NCBI GenBank assembly: GCA_033239525.1
Contig: BSYO01000035.1
Span: 5,430,627 to 5,494,626 of the forward strand
Source of the DNA: Nepenthes gracilis
Taxonomy: Eukaryota; Streptophyta; Magnoliopsida; Caryophyllales; Nepenthaceae
Direction of reading: 5' to 3'
Length of the DNA: 64,000 bases
Made by a program: the position numbers and the translations under genes. The notes beneath the pieces are model-generated. The model was given only the letters and a program-made list of their open reading frames with translations, did no database searches and was not told the DNA's origin. Positions 36,571 to 47,299 of this stretch are shown here, piece after piece (positions within the stretch are counted from its first letter, which is position 1; the number at the start of each line of letters is the position of its first letter).

Positions 36571-36679
36571 GAAGGAGAAAGGTGGTGCGAAGGAAAAAGA
36601 GCCACCATATATCATAATCTATTACCATCATCTTCCAATTGCGGAGGAGAATCCAAATACATGTGTTATATTATAATTA

Positions 36680-37540
36680 TGAATTTAAGATTTTGGTTAA
36701 ATGAATAGTCAAGTGTTGTGCAATTGATGTCTGTCAGCTATTGATGCAACAATAATAAAATTTTAAGTCTCTATAGATGGGATCAGGTATCTAAATCTAT
36801 TTCTGTTATTTGATTCGTTCTTCTAGGATAATATCCTTTCATAATAAGAGCAAATTCATGTTATTTTTAATTGATTTGTCTTTTTTTTTTTTTTTTAGTT
36901 TTACATATTTTATTTTCTTTTTTCCAATCTCAGTGAACTCTATGTGTAATTGTTAGGTACGAACTCTAACATGTTCTTTTAATAATAATTAATTTAATTT
37001 AGCAAAAAGCTTTTCTAGGCCAATTAAGATTTTCAATCAAATTAATTTTTTAACTAAAATAATTTAGGTCGAGTAGCGACTGATCAATACCTAACCAATA
37101 CTCTGTTTATTTTGGATAGTAAGACACACCTAATGAATGCTTATAAATCACTCATGTATTTTATGCAGATTGGTAGTGCTGGATATGCACTTAATTGATA
37201 TTTGTGCGTATTTGGGATAATATGTTAGTGTCTAATGAATATTCGTACATGGTATGGATTATGATTTAACGCTTGATCCACACCTAATAGCGCACATATG
37301 CCAATTTTTTATAAGTAAGCCATTTGGCTGATTTTTGCTCATTCATGTGGAGATCTTTGAGAATAAAGAAAGAAAAAGAAAAGAGAATAAGAGAGAAAAA
37401 GTAAAAGAAAAATCTAAGAAAAGATCAAAAATATTTTGCTAAATTCAAGTTAATACAAGTATATTTAAGCTCTCTTTCTATTATTATTGTCATTTTCTAA
37501 CTTCTTTGAATATTTTTTTATTTCTACTATTAATATATAT
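36680..37540 (+). mobile_element. Chromovirus-type LTR fragment
   Basis: About 36990-37500 matches the start of the fragment at 25830, including an A/G-rich leader with GAGA tracts (37360-37430). It is cut at 37541 by the Retand-type LTR. The first ~300 bases are the AT-rich 3' flank of the HMA gene. Confidence 0.4.
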
Positions 37541-38590
37541 TGATGCGTCTCTAGATCCAAGTTTCGAACAGATTCGGGTTGACTTGATCTTTAGATCCAA
37601 CTCCATTCATCGAATCTGAACCCTTCACACTACTACTGCAATAAGAGGTCAGGTATCGGCAGGATATTGGCCCGCCGAAAACACTCTGATACTCGAGTCA
37701 GTAATGGGCCTTCGACTTTGAAGAAAGAAAATGGAAATGAGAGTTGAGAGAGAAGACAAGGAGCATTCGAGATGAGTGTTTGGTTTCATACATGAGTGAC
37801 GTTCTAGTAGCACATGGGAAGCCCTGTCTCTTTGCCTTGTGTTCCTAAGGAGCGTAGAGAGAGAGAGAGAGCGAGACCGAGTCCTGTAAGCATGAGAGCT
37901 TGAAGGACTGTTGGAGCACTATGAGAGCTGTGAAAGAGAAGGGTGCCTCTAAAGTCTGAATAATGAGCGTATGATTACAGCAGTGAGTATTTTTAGGCTT
38001 TGTTGTGAGCCTGCCTTGGAGTAAAGACTCCATGGGCATTTTATAGATGGAGTGTTGGGCTACCTTCTTTGGGCAGGAAGGCATGATTCCTGCACCGTGC
38101 CAGGCGTCCTTTCTTGGCAAGAAGGCCTGATTTCAGCAATCGGTTGGGATTGCTTCCTTTTCTGGCAGGCAGCGACTCTCAGGATTACTCGCCTTCCTTT
38201 TGCATCATATTACCGTTAGGGTTTACAATGGGTAGAAAGAGATAATCTGGTGCTTTCCTCAAGGAATCTGCATAGAATCTGTTGGTGCCCGTTACAGTGA
38301 AAATTATCTTTTAGAAATGCGTAAAATCAAGGAAGAGAACCGTTGCTAGTCGCGTACGGAGGAGTGGGCCCAACTAGGCCTGGCCCAAGTGAGGCTTGCT
38401 CTCTTGGACCGGCTTACTGTATCACTTCCAATCAACAAAAATGTTGACCGTCTCAAGGGGAGCCTATTGGCCGCCCAGTTTGGCCTCTCATTCGGTCAAT
38501 GTTTGGCATTCTCCGTCTAGGCACACGTATGGGGCTTCGTGGATCTGAGCCATTTCTCTTATTGGGCTGGCCAACTATGGACGTACTTAT
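37541..38590 (-). repeat. 3' LTR of element 3
   Basis: It begins TGATGCGTCTCTAGATCC and shares its layout with the LTRs at 602 and 11420. The right limit is approximate, set by a possible reversed polypurine tract (AGCTCCCCATGC) near 38597. Confidence 0.65.
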
Positions 38591-38664
38591 AACTAGCTCC
38601 CCATGCTGGTGGTCTGAATTTTGGCCTCCAACATGTTCATGATGGGAAGTGTCCGGCTGTTATT

Positions 38665-38890
38665 CGTTAAGGGTGACGTAGTTATTGATCGTCTAGAGCG
38701 GAGCCTTGCGTGCTTCTGAAATGTTGACCGGATTTGTTGATCGTCTGGGCCAAACTCTGGAGCACTTGATGAAGAAAATATTAACCGAAATTTGTTAACC
38801 GTCTGGGCCAAACACTGGAGAACCTGGTGAAAGAAATATTGATCGGATTTACTGACCATCTAAGTCAAATCTGGAGGACTTGTGGGAGTT
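38665..38890. repeat. Tandem repeat, about 57-59-bp unit, 3-4 copies
   Basis: Units start TTGACCGG (38724), TTAACCGA (38781) and TTGATCGG (38840). Each contains 'gtctgggccaaac' and 'ggag.ac.tg'. A weaker copy precedes them. Confidence 0.75.
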
Positions 38891-39191
38891 GGAAAGATGC
38901 GCCATCATTAGCCGGCCTGTCAGACAAAAAGGCGGCCACGTGTCTGCACGCGTGGAATTCAGGATCCTGATAATTAATACATCAAAGGATCTGACTCGAT
39001 GCATCCTTTGGGAAAACAACACGTGCCAGTAATGATGGTACACGTTTTCGAGGCGGTTAATGGTCTTTGTGTTCACACTGACCTTTAAGTTGTCCGTCCG
39101 TCTTATTTTGAATTTTTCCACGCTTTTCTTCGTCTTCATTAGTCTGAAAAAAAACCCTAGACGTCTTGCTGCTCCCTTCGTTTTTATATCC
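38890..39191 (+). promoter_or_regulatory. Promoter-like region and leader of the antisense gene
   Basis: It holds two G-box/ABRE cores (CACGTG at 38937-38942 and 39020-39025), followed by a pyrimidine-rich leader with a telo-box AAACCCTA at 39152-39159, 33 bases before the chosen ATG. These are usual elements of plant host promoters; activity here is inferred. Confidence 0.45.
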
Positions 39192-41126
39192 ATGGCCTCC
39201 TCTGTTGCTGATATTGCTTCGATCCGTAATGAAGGTGATGTGAAGGAGTTATACGTGAAGTACAACATTCCAATGGAGGTTGACTTTCGACTTCCTGGGA
39301 AGGATGATAGGGCGTTCTTGCCACCTGAGAGCTTCGTGACTATATACGAAGCCCATCTGAGGAATGGGCTACACATTCCAATCCTCGACGAACTGCTAGC
39401 GATTTTTCGGGCACTTCAAGTTCCAATCGCACAGTTTCATGCGAACGCGATACGGTATCTTTGCTCTTTCTATATATTCCTCCGTCAGCACTCAAGGCGG
39501 CTTACAGTGTCAATGGTTGGAAGGCTGTTTAAGTTTAACCAGGGAGCGGAGTGGATCTCCTTGGCCCCACGCAGCGGTCTTCAAGTAAGCACTGCCATAT
39601 ATAACTTTTTAAAGAACTGAAAGAACAGATTCTTTTTTGTCCGCGTGGGTGAGTCCTAGCCGTTGGCCAGGGAGTGGGGCAAGGTGCTCGATGTATACAT
39701 TGGGGCACCTTCTGAGGTGAAAAAGGCGTGTCTGTCGTGGTTGGTTAAATTGGGGGAGAGTCACATTGAGGAGTTCCGGAGAGACCACTTAGTCTCTTGT
39801 GCTAAGGCTAAGAAGGCCAAGTGGGGGCCTCTTTCTCCTGAGCAGATGATAAGGGAACTGCCAAGAAAGAGGAAAACAAGGCCCCTTGTGATCAGAGAGC
39901 CATCCAGCGAGGGGTCTCCTAAGGGTTCCAGGGTGAAGAGGATGATGGTGCCCTCTTCGCTGTCCTCCCCAGACCCAAGGAGCATGTTGGCCAGCCAGCT
40001 TTCCGGTGTTGGCGATAGCTTCGGCCTGTGTGGTGTTGAGCATGTTGATGAGTCCCTTAGGGCCAGGTTTCAGGCCTCCTTCGGCTGCATCGTTTTGGCT
40101 TTGTCGCAGCTGGAGTGCTTGGGGCCAGTGGAGTTTCTGACGGGGCCCACAGTGGAATGGGCCGTTGATCTACTGGAGAAGATGCCATCCGGTTAACCCA
40201 AGGAGGACCTGCTTGGCCTCCTATTGCATTGATTGCTACGCCATTGGAGGGGTCTGCTATTGCTGCACCATTAGAGGAGCCCGCTACTGCGGATCTCCAG
40301 GAGGCTCAAGGGGGGCCAATCACCAGAGAGTCTGTTCAGGCTGTTAGTGAGATTGCGGAGGTGCAGGAGGAGCCCTTTGCCAGGGAGCCGTTAGGGACGG
40401 AGGCTCTTTCTGTTGGGTTACCGGAGGAGTTTGTGAAGGAGGCTACTACTAGGCTTGCTCAGGAGGGGTTCTCCCCTAGTCCGCTGCCATTAGAGCCAAG
40501 GCCGCACGTTAGGCCAGAGAGGTCAGTGCGAAGGATCTGGCAGGTATATTTTTATAACTTACTTTGTCTTTAATTTTATCATTACTGACCATTGACTTTT
40601 TTTGCAGACTGATAAGGTCACGAGCGCGGTTGTTAAGGTGCTTGGACAGAGAGACAAGGTGATCTCTGATAGGGATATGGAGATCGCCAGGCTTGATGCA
40701 AAGTTGGAGGCTTTGAAGGCGGAGCATCGGGAGGACGCTGCTGCCTTAAAGTCTGTACTAGATGTCCTGGAGGCGAAAAATGCCATGCCAAGGGAGGAGG
40801 TCGCTGGTTTGAAGGACGCCGTGGTGGCCGGCCCGGTGAAGGAGAGTAATCGCCTGAAGGAGGAGAATGCCCGTTGGAAGGAGGAGAATGAACGGGTCAA
40901 GAGGCACATGGACCAGCTTGCGGGGCAGATGACTACTTTGGAGAATGAGCTAAACCTCCGCATTCGCCCTCACGAGGTCTCAGACATGATGCAGGCATGG
41001 TTACTGGAGGGGATCCTCATCAGCCAGCGTATTGTGCAGCTGGTTGATTCTAATTTTTTAGTGGAGTTTATTGACCTATCAAACCAGTCTATTCAGCGCC
41101 GCAAGAGTCTCGTGGGGGAGCCATGA
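39192..41126 (+). pseudogene. Antisense gene of Tat/Retand element (PF04195-like), decayed
   Basis: The ATG at 39192 has a good context (CCATGGCC); an upstream ATG at 39060 adds a leader-derived stretch. Residues YEAHLRNGLHIPILDELLAI and FHANAIRYLC are typical of the 'putative gypsy type transposon' family PF04195. The frame stays continuous past 39620 except for two stops, TGA at 39618 and TAG at about 39658, both where the family has Trp. A frameshift follows near 40196. A 64-nt phase-0 intron (40544-40607, CAG|GTATAT...TTTTTGCAG) joins RRIWQ to TDKVTS. The last part is an acidic/basic coiled coil of about 110 residues, ending at 41126. It lies opposite to gag-pol. Its function in the element is not known; it is not expressible in this state. 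Confidence 0.75.
40544..40607 (+). other. Intron in the antisense gene
   Basis: A 64-nt GT...AG intron with a T-rich 3' end. Removal joins frames at a codon boundary, and both flanking frames otherwise run into stops. Confidence 0.65.
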
Positions 41127-42006
41127 AGTGGTCAAGGGCCACCACCGCCTCCTTAGTTTTTTGTGGCTTTAGTTCTCCTTTATTCAATGAAGTAAATGTA
41201 CTCTGTCATAAGCAATGAAATGAGTATTTTCATGGATGTCACGTGCCTTTGCTTTTATTATTGTTTTTAGCTTGTTCATCGTTGTATTGGCCGGCCTACT
41301 TGGTGTACTGCTTGTGAGTTGGCTGTCCACCTTGCTTAAGACACTCTTGGCGCTTCCCAAAGGACTGGGGTCCTTAGGGTGACCTTAAAGCTGTCGTTGG
41401 CGTCGAGCCTGCCTAGTATTCGCTCATGAGTAAGGCTTGATGGCCTTGCCCAAGTGTAAACTTGGGCGGCCAGCTTTGGAGTACTTTGCTCCCATTGACC
41501 ATCATTGACTGATCACGCTATCTCCTTATAAAGAAGGTTATCGCGTTTGCTGTACTAGCCCCCTAAGATTTTTAACCGCAAACAGGCCACTTGGATGACC
41601 AAGGTTTAGATATGACCGCTTATGGGCCGCTTGGATGACCAGGGTTTAGATTCGACCAGCTACAGGCCACTCGGATGACCGAAGTTTGAATACAACCGCT
41701 TATAGGCCGCCTGGATGACCAGGGTTTAAATACGATAGCTCATGGGCCACTTGGATGACCAAGATTTAAATACGACCGCTCATGGGTCACCTGAATGATC
41801 AGGGTTTAGTAATAAGCAGATGAAAATCTACCCGACTTAGGGGCAGTCTAGGTCGCCTAGCCGTGCAATAAGAAAGATATACATGCATACAATATTTTTG
41901 AAAAGAAGAAAACAAATACAACATGCCAAAGAGAATAATTTTTTTATTAATTGAAAATCGAGTACAAGTGATTACATACGAATATGCGGACTACCTACCT
42001 GGGCCC
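41127..42006. other. Spacer between the antisense gene and integrase
   Basis: Apart from the 40-bp array, no coding frame was recognised. The two convergent genes (antisense gene from the left, pol from the right) both end here, so the spacer must hold their 3' signals. Confidence 0.5.
41585..41824. repeat. 40-bp tandem repeat, six copies
   Basis: Units start GGCCACTTGGATGACC at 41585, 41625, 41665, 41705, 41745 and 41785, spaced exactly 40 bases apart. The copies differ by a few substitutions each. Tat elements often carry such arrays between pol and the 3' LTR. Confidence 0.9.
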
Positions 42007-43130
42007 TTATTGGAAGTAGCGTTTAAGGTGGATCGCGTTCCACGTCCACAGGATCAGCTTTCCGTCTTGGTTTCGAAATTTGTATGCTCTGTTTTGCAAG
42101 ATGGCAGAGACTAGGAATGGTACTTCCCAGTTCGGGGAGAGCTTATTCCGGTTTGCGATTTTGCCCGTGGCCTCAATGCTTCGCAAGACCAAGTCTCCAA
42201 CGTCGAACTGCAGCGCTTTTACCTTCTTATTGTAATGGCAGGCGATTTGTTATTGGTAGGCTTTCGTCCATATCCTGGCGGCATCGCGGACTTCTTCTAA
42301 CAAGTTTAGGTGTTCCCGAATTTTTTGGGAGTTACCTTACGGGTCTCGAAAGATTCAATGCTAAGACTTGGAAGCCCGATTTCAATTGGGATCACTGCTT
42401 TAGTCCTATAATAGAGATTGAAGGACATCTCGTGAGTTGGTTCCTTTGGAGTCATCCGGTAAGACCAGAGGACGAAGGGGAGCTCGTCTACCCAGAAGCG
42501 TCCTGCGTCTTCCAGCTTGGTCTTAAGTCCGTGGAGTAGCATACGGTTCATGACCTCCATCTATCCATTCGCTTGAGGGTACACCGCCGAAGTGTGGACC
42601 AACCTAATGCCCCGGTTGGCGCAATACTTGGTGAAATATTTTCTTAAAAATTAGGTTCCGTTGTCAGTCACTATGACCTCTGGAACACCAAATCTGCTGA
42701 TAATACTCTGGCAAACGAATTCAAGAGCATTGTGCTATGTGATCTTAGCCAGTGGGATGGCCTCGACCCACTTGGTGAAGTATTTGATACCTATAATGAT
42801 AAATTTTCTTAGACCCGTTGCGATAGAAAATGGGCCAAGAATGTCAAGTCCCCACTGCACAAGGGCCAGGGCGCCTGGAAGGACTTCAACTCGGTGGACG
42901 ACTGGTGGTGAAGGTTGCCATGAAGCTGTCAGCTCTTACCCTTTTTTACGAACTCGAGTGCATCCTTTTTTATTGACGGCCAATGGTAGCCTTGTCGCAT
43001 GATCTTGAATGCCAAGTTCTTGCCACCGACATGTGATCCGCAAATCTCAAGGTGGACTTCGCCCAAGGTGTAGTCGGCCTCCTCAGGGGTTAGACACCGG
43101 AGGTACGGAGTCCAGTAACCGCGGTGATAC
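42007..43130 (-). pseudogene. Integrase of element 3
   Basis: Downstream part of pol. Minus-strand blocks in order: GEVHLEICG...FKIMRQGYHWPSIKKDALEFV (zinc-binding region, with the later Cys pair lost to a stop), WGLDILGPF (first catalytic Asp), VTDNGT followed by a stop where Gln is expected, and then LEDAGRFWVDELPFVLWSYR and KLSPNWEVPF with DGKLI (C-terminal region). At least three stops or shifts break it. It inserts element cDNA in relatives; inactive here. Confidence 0.8.
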
Positions 43131-43260
43131 AGCTATCCATCGACTATAGTGTACCAGTCGGCCATCTTCTTGATCCGCTCGGCCTCGTTCGTGTCTTCTG
43201 GCAGTGCTTCGTCCGCCAGATACCTTGGTACGACGTCATCCAATTCTCCATCCCGGAGAT

Positions 43261-43725
43261 CTACATTGCTTCCTGTTTCTCTATACTGAGAGTGTTCAGA
43301 ACCTCCATCATGTCCCTCGAGTATTGCTCTGGATTTTCGGCCACCTCCACTCTAGCCAGTTTGTCGGCCTTCCAATTTTCAATCCTCGGAATATGGACCA
43401 GAGTCAGCTTGTCGAAACTCCAGGCTGCCTCCCTTGTCTTGGTCAAGTATTTGGCCAAGTGTGGGTTGTTTATCTCGAAACTTCCGTTAACTTGGTTTAA
43501 AATTAACTTAGAGTTGCTGTAGATAGCCAGTCGCCTGATTGAACACTCTTTCGCCAATCTTAACCCGGCTAATAGAGTTTCGTATTTGACAACTTTGTTG
43601 GTGGCCGGAAAGTCGAGTTTAAGGGAGCACTTCACCTCAAACTCGTCAAGGGTCTTGAGGACCACCCCGACTTCATTGCTTGAGTCTGTAGACGATTCGT
43701 CTACGTGGAGGACCCATTCTGGCAC
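43261..43725 (-). pseudogene. Second RNase H domain (archaeal-like type) of element 3
   Basis: The open minus-strand frame of 154 residues has the RNase HI layout LHVDESS, ATNKVVKYETLLAGLRLA, IYSNSKL and NWKADKLAR. Of the four catalytic acids, the first (D9) and last remain. The Glu of the '..E[YL]..A' block is Lys (residue 47) and the Asp of 'SDS' is Asn (residue 71), so it should be inactive. A second RNase H in addition to the one fused to RT is known in the Tat lineage. The frame is long because the changes are mostly missense. Confidence 0.8.
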
Positions 43726-43830
43726 TCCCTCATGTCGTTCTGTATCCTCAATGGGTTGTTCTCAGAGAATTGGAGTTGTGGTCTCGATGATGAAGTTGGC
43801 CAGAGCCTATCCTTTAATGGCAGGTTTGGG

Positions 43831-44196
43831 TCAAAACTCGATGTCAAACTCTCCTAATCCGACAACCCACTTTACTAGTAGCCCGGAATGTCGGGTTTTC
43901 TGGAGAATGTTCTTCGAAGGCTGGTCGGTGAGAATGATCACCTGGTGCGCCTGAAAGTAGGGCCTCAGTTTCAGGGTGAAGAATACAAGAGCTAAGGCTA
44001 ACTTCTCCGCGCACAGGTAGTGCGTCTCTAGGCCGGTCAGTGTTTTGCTCACATAGTAGACTGGCCACTGAGTGTTGGAGTCCTGGCGTACGAGGACGGA
44101 GTGGAGGGACACCTCTGACACCGTAAGGTAAAGGTACAACTCCTCTCCGTCTTTGGGTGACATTAGTAATGGTGGGCTAGCCAGATTTTGCTTCAA
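43831..44196 (-). pseudogene. RNase H domain linked to RT, element 3
   Basis: Blocks LYLYLTVSEVSLHSVLVRQD, PVYYVSKTLTG and YLCAEKLALALV match the RT-linked RNase H of Ty3/gypsy elements. YFQAHQVIILTDQPSKNIL and GLLVKWVVGLGEFDIEF follow. It is separated from RT by stops. Confidence 0.8.
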
Positions 44197-44339
44197 CTCA
44201 TTGAAGGCTGCCTGGCAATCCGCCGTCCATTGGAAACCGTTTGATTTCGTCCCCCTCAGAGCCTTAAAGAATAGCTGGTACTTATCTCCAGACTTTACTA
44301 AGAAGCGAGATAAGGTTGTTAGTCGTCCGATCAGTCGCT

Positions 44340-45080
44340 AGAGATCCTTAATGTTCCGCGGGGAGGCCATGTCCACAAGGGCCTTGAACTTCTCTGGGTT
44401 TCCCTCAATCCCTCGTTGGGAGACGATGAAACCCAGGAACTTTCTCTAGGCCACTCTGAAGACGCACTTGGCCGTATTCAAGTTCATTTGATGTGCGCGG
44501 AGCACTTCGAATGATTCTGCCAAATCGTGAATATGGTCGCCGGTGGTCCTACTTTTGACGAGTATGTCGTTGACGTACACCTCCATATTACGACCGATTT
44601 GTTTCTCAAACATTTTGTTCACGAGCCGCAGTAGGTGGCTCCTGCGTTCTTCAATCCAAAGAGCATTACCTTATAGCAATGAGTGCCCTAGTCCATCATG
44701 AACAAGGTATGCTCCTCGTACTCTGGGTTCATCTGAATCTGGTTGCAGCCCGAGTATGCATCCATGAAACTCAACAGCCCATGTTCAGATGTGGAGTCTA
44801 CCAGCAGGTCAATCCTGAGCAAAGGAAGGCTGTCCTTTGGGTAGGCTTTGTTAACGTCGGTAAAGTCGATACACATTCGTCATTTCTCGTTGCTTTTCTT
44901 TACCAGGACGACATTAGAGAGCCAGTCTAGGTATTAGACTTCTTTGATAAAATCGACGTCCAGTAGTTTCCTTTTCCTCCCGGATGGCGACCAACTTTTT
45001 CACCCAGTGGTTTCTCCACTTCTACCTGACAGGCTTGCAGTAGGAATCGAGGCTCAACTTGTGGATCATTACTTCGGCCA
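44340..45080 (-). pseudogene. Reverse transcriptase of element 3
   Basis: Blocks LDWLSNVVLVKKSNEK, RMCIDFTDVNKAYPKD, LLSFMDAYSG (catalytic Asp kept) and KVMLFGLKNAG are clear on the minus strand. The YVDD box reads YVND (Asn codon at 44569-44571), which removes a catalytic Asp. Several in-frame stops occur (for example before YLDWLS and after FMMD). Confidence 0.85.
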
Positions 45081-45270
45081 GAATCCCAGGTATGTTAGTG
45101 GGAGTCCACGCGAAGATATTAGCATTCTATTGTAAGAACATGATCAGCTCATCGCGCAGTGTGCTAGTGAGTAAGCCGCCGACTTGCACACACTTCTTTG
45201 GATCCTCCGGGTTCAATGGGATCAGGTCAGTTGCTTCACCAGACTGTGCCTGCTGCAAGGTTATTTCGTC

Positions 45271-45810
45271 TCAATAGTCAAGTTCTCCTGCTACCCCGGT
45301 GCTGCCGCTAGGAGCGACTTGGGACGTGTAACATGTCCGCCTAGTGACTTGGTTACCCAACACTTTGCCCACACCATACGACGTCGAGAATTTCATTTTG
45401 AGGTGCAGTATCGAAGTGACGGCTCCGAGCGCCGTCAGGTACGGTCGACCTAATATAGTATTGTATACGGAGGATAGGTCGACTACCAAGGAGGTAAGTG
45501 TATGACTTGCCATTTTCGGGTATGTGTCCAGGGTGACCTCTAACTGGATCATCCTTTGGACGGGCACCGGTTTGTTGTCAAGGCCGTATAGCGGGCTTTC
45601 GACAAGTTTTAATTGATTCTTTTTTAAACCAAGTTTAAAAAATGCATTGAGGTAGCGTAAGTCACGTAAACTTCCATTGTTAATGAATACTCGTTTCAAT
45701 TGGTAGTAGACGCTACCATCCGAAACGAGTGTGGATACAACAAGGGGATCTGCATGGGAAAAAATTACATGTGCTAAGTCACTGTCACTAAAACTAATGA
45801 CATTGTCCAT
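45271..45810 (-). pseudogene. Aspartic protease region of element 3
   Basis: The 179-residue minus-strand frame carries ISFSDSDL, the protease loop and the later YNTILGRPYL and ILHLKMKFST blocks typical of Tat-type protease. The catalytic D-S/T-G triad is replaced by N-N-G (residues 44-46, near 45673-45681), so the protease is dead although the frame is open. Confidence 0.8.
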
Positions 45811-45959
45811 GGTGTGTTACTTCTTCCTCCTAGTTCGCTACTCCTAGTCATCCGCCAGGTTCTTGCCCGGCTGAGTGGTGATCATATTGACCACTCCTAC
45901 CGCAACTTGATTCCATTGAGGAGAAGGTTTCTGTCCTTCTTCACTGTAGTGCCAGAGCT

Positions 45960-47184
45960 TTAGCTAGGGCTCTTAACGAACCTGGTGAGATGACCCCTCC
46001 AGATCAGCACTTCTATCTCCCGCTGGAGAGTCTTGCAGTCCTCTGTGGAGTGTCCGGAAGATCGATGGAAATCGTAATACTTAGCCAGATTTCCTCCCTT
46101 CGCCTTCTTAAGTGGTTTCGACCATTTAAGGAACTTCTCCCTGTGGACCTGCATGAGGACGTTTGAACGCGTGTCAGTCAAGAACATTAGGCTAATTGGC
46201 CTGTAGTCTTTGCACATCGGTGGTCTGGTCTTGTGGTGCTTTCTGTGGGAGTGATCACCACCGTTGAACTTTTTCTTTCCCTCTCCCGGGAACGAGTAGG
46301 GCTGTTCGGTTTGTTCGGGATGCTTGGCCTCGTTAGCCTCTTCTACCGCAGCATAGGACCGAGTGATAAATTCTGCCTCCCGAAAGGTTTGCGGGTTCTT
46401 ATGCACAAGGTGCTTGAAGAAATCCTTGTATGTCACCGCAGAGATAAAACTGCCCAGCTATATCTCCTCCGTGAGCCTGGGGATCCGCCTGGCCTCCGCG
46501 ACAAAGTGATCCAGAAATTTCCTTGGATTCTCTCCCTGCTTCTACTTGATGTGGGAGAGGTACCACGACTGCTTCTCTTCTCGACGACTAGAGGTGTACT
46601 GGGCCAAGAAGAGGTCAGTCAGCTTCCTGAAGCTCTTGATCAAGTCTGAAGGGAGGTGGTGGAACAATATACGAGCATCCCCTTTCAAGGTGAGCGGGAA
46701 ATAGCGGCACATTACCGGATCCTCTAGTCCTTGCAGACTCAGATGGGTGCAGAAATAATCGAGATAATCCGCTGGATCAGTGCTCCCATCTAAGAGTCAA
46801 TGGAAGGCATCTTGAACTTAGCTGGCATCAGACGGTTTAAGATTTCTGCTGTGAATGGAGATGTGTCCAGATCGATAGTGTGTTCGTCATCTTTGAACAC
46901 ATGATTCCAGATCTTCTCCAACCTGGGATCTGTCCGGGCAGCGTTAGCTGATCTCTTAGAGTTGAGATAGGTTCTCAACTCCGTTCCTTCCCTGGTGTGG
47001 CCAGTAGCTGTCCGACTACTGCCTCTAGTGGATCTGACGGCCCAGGAGGCTCCCTCCTAGGCCTGAGTCCTGGTCTCCGGTCGAGATTATTGTGGTTCCT
47101 TTGTTCCGAACTTGCCTCCGGAGTCATGCTTCTCGAGTGCTCTTCAAGCCTAGGCTGGCTTGAAACACGTGAAGATTCAGGCAT
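45960..47184 (-). pseudogene. gag of element 3
   Basis: The frame starts MPESSRVSSQ at 47184 and needs two one-base shifts (near 46985 and 46800). Blocks: RSANAARTDPRLEKIWNHVF, FKMPSID, DYLDYF, FPLTLKGDA, and a terminal knuckle-like KYYDFHRSSGHSTEDC where the family has KYC (residue 121 of the last frame). Stops interrupt SHIK and EEI. Structural protein of the element's particle in relatives. Confidence 0.8.
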
Positions 47185-47299
47185 CTAGATGTTGGCCGGC
47201 ATTCTAGATTTTCTGGCCGGCTTCTTCTTCCTCTGGCCTCCTCTCTTGGAGGCCGGTGCCGGGACTGCCGTGGGTGGAGCCCCCGGCTGTGATAGTCCA

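Noticed and set aside
39060..39191. Upstream ATG extending the antisense gene by 44 residues
   Set aside because: The extension is hydrophobic leader sequence over the telo-box and pyrimidine tract. The ATG at 39192 has a far better context.
38849..39376. A 175-codon minus-strand frame opposite the antisense gene
   Set aside because: It is the shadow of the antisense gene and its promoter, with no retroelement motif.
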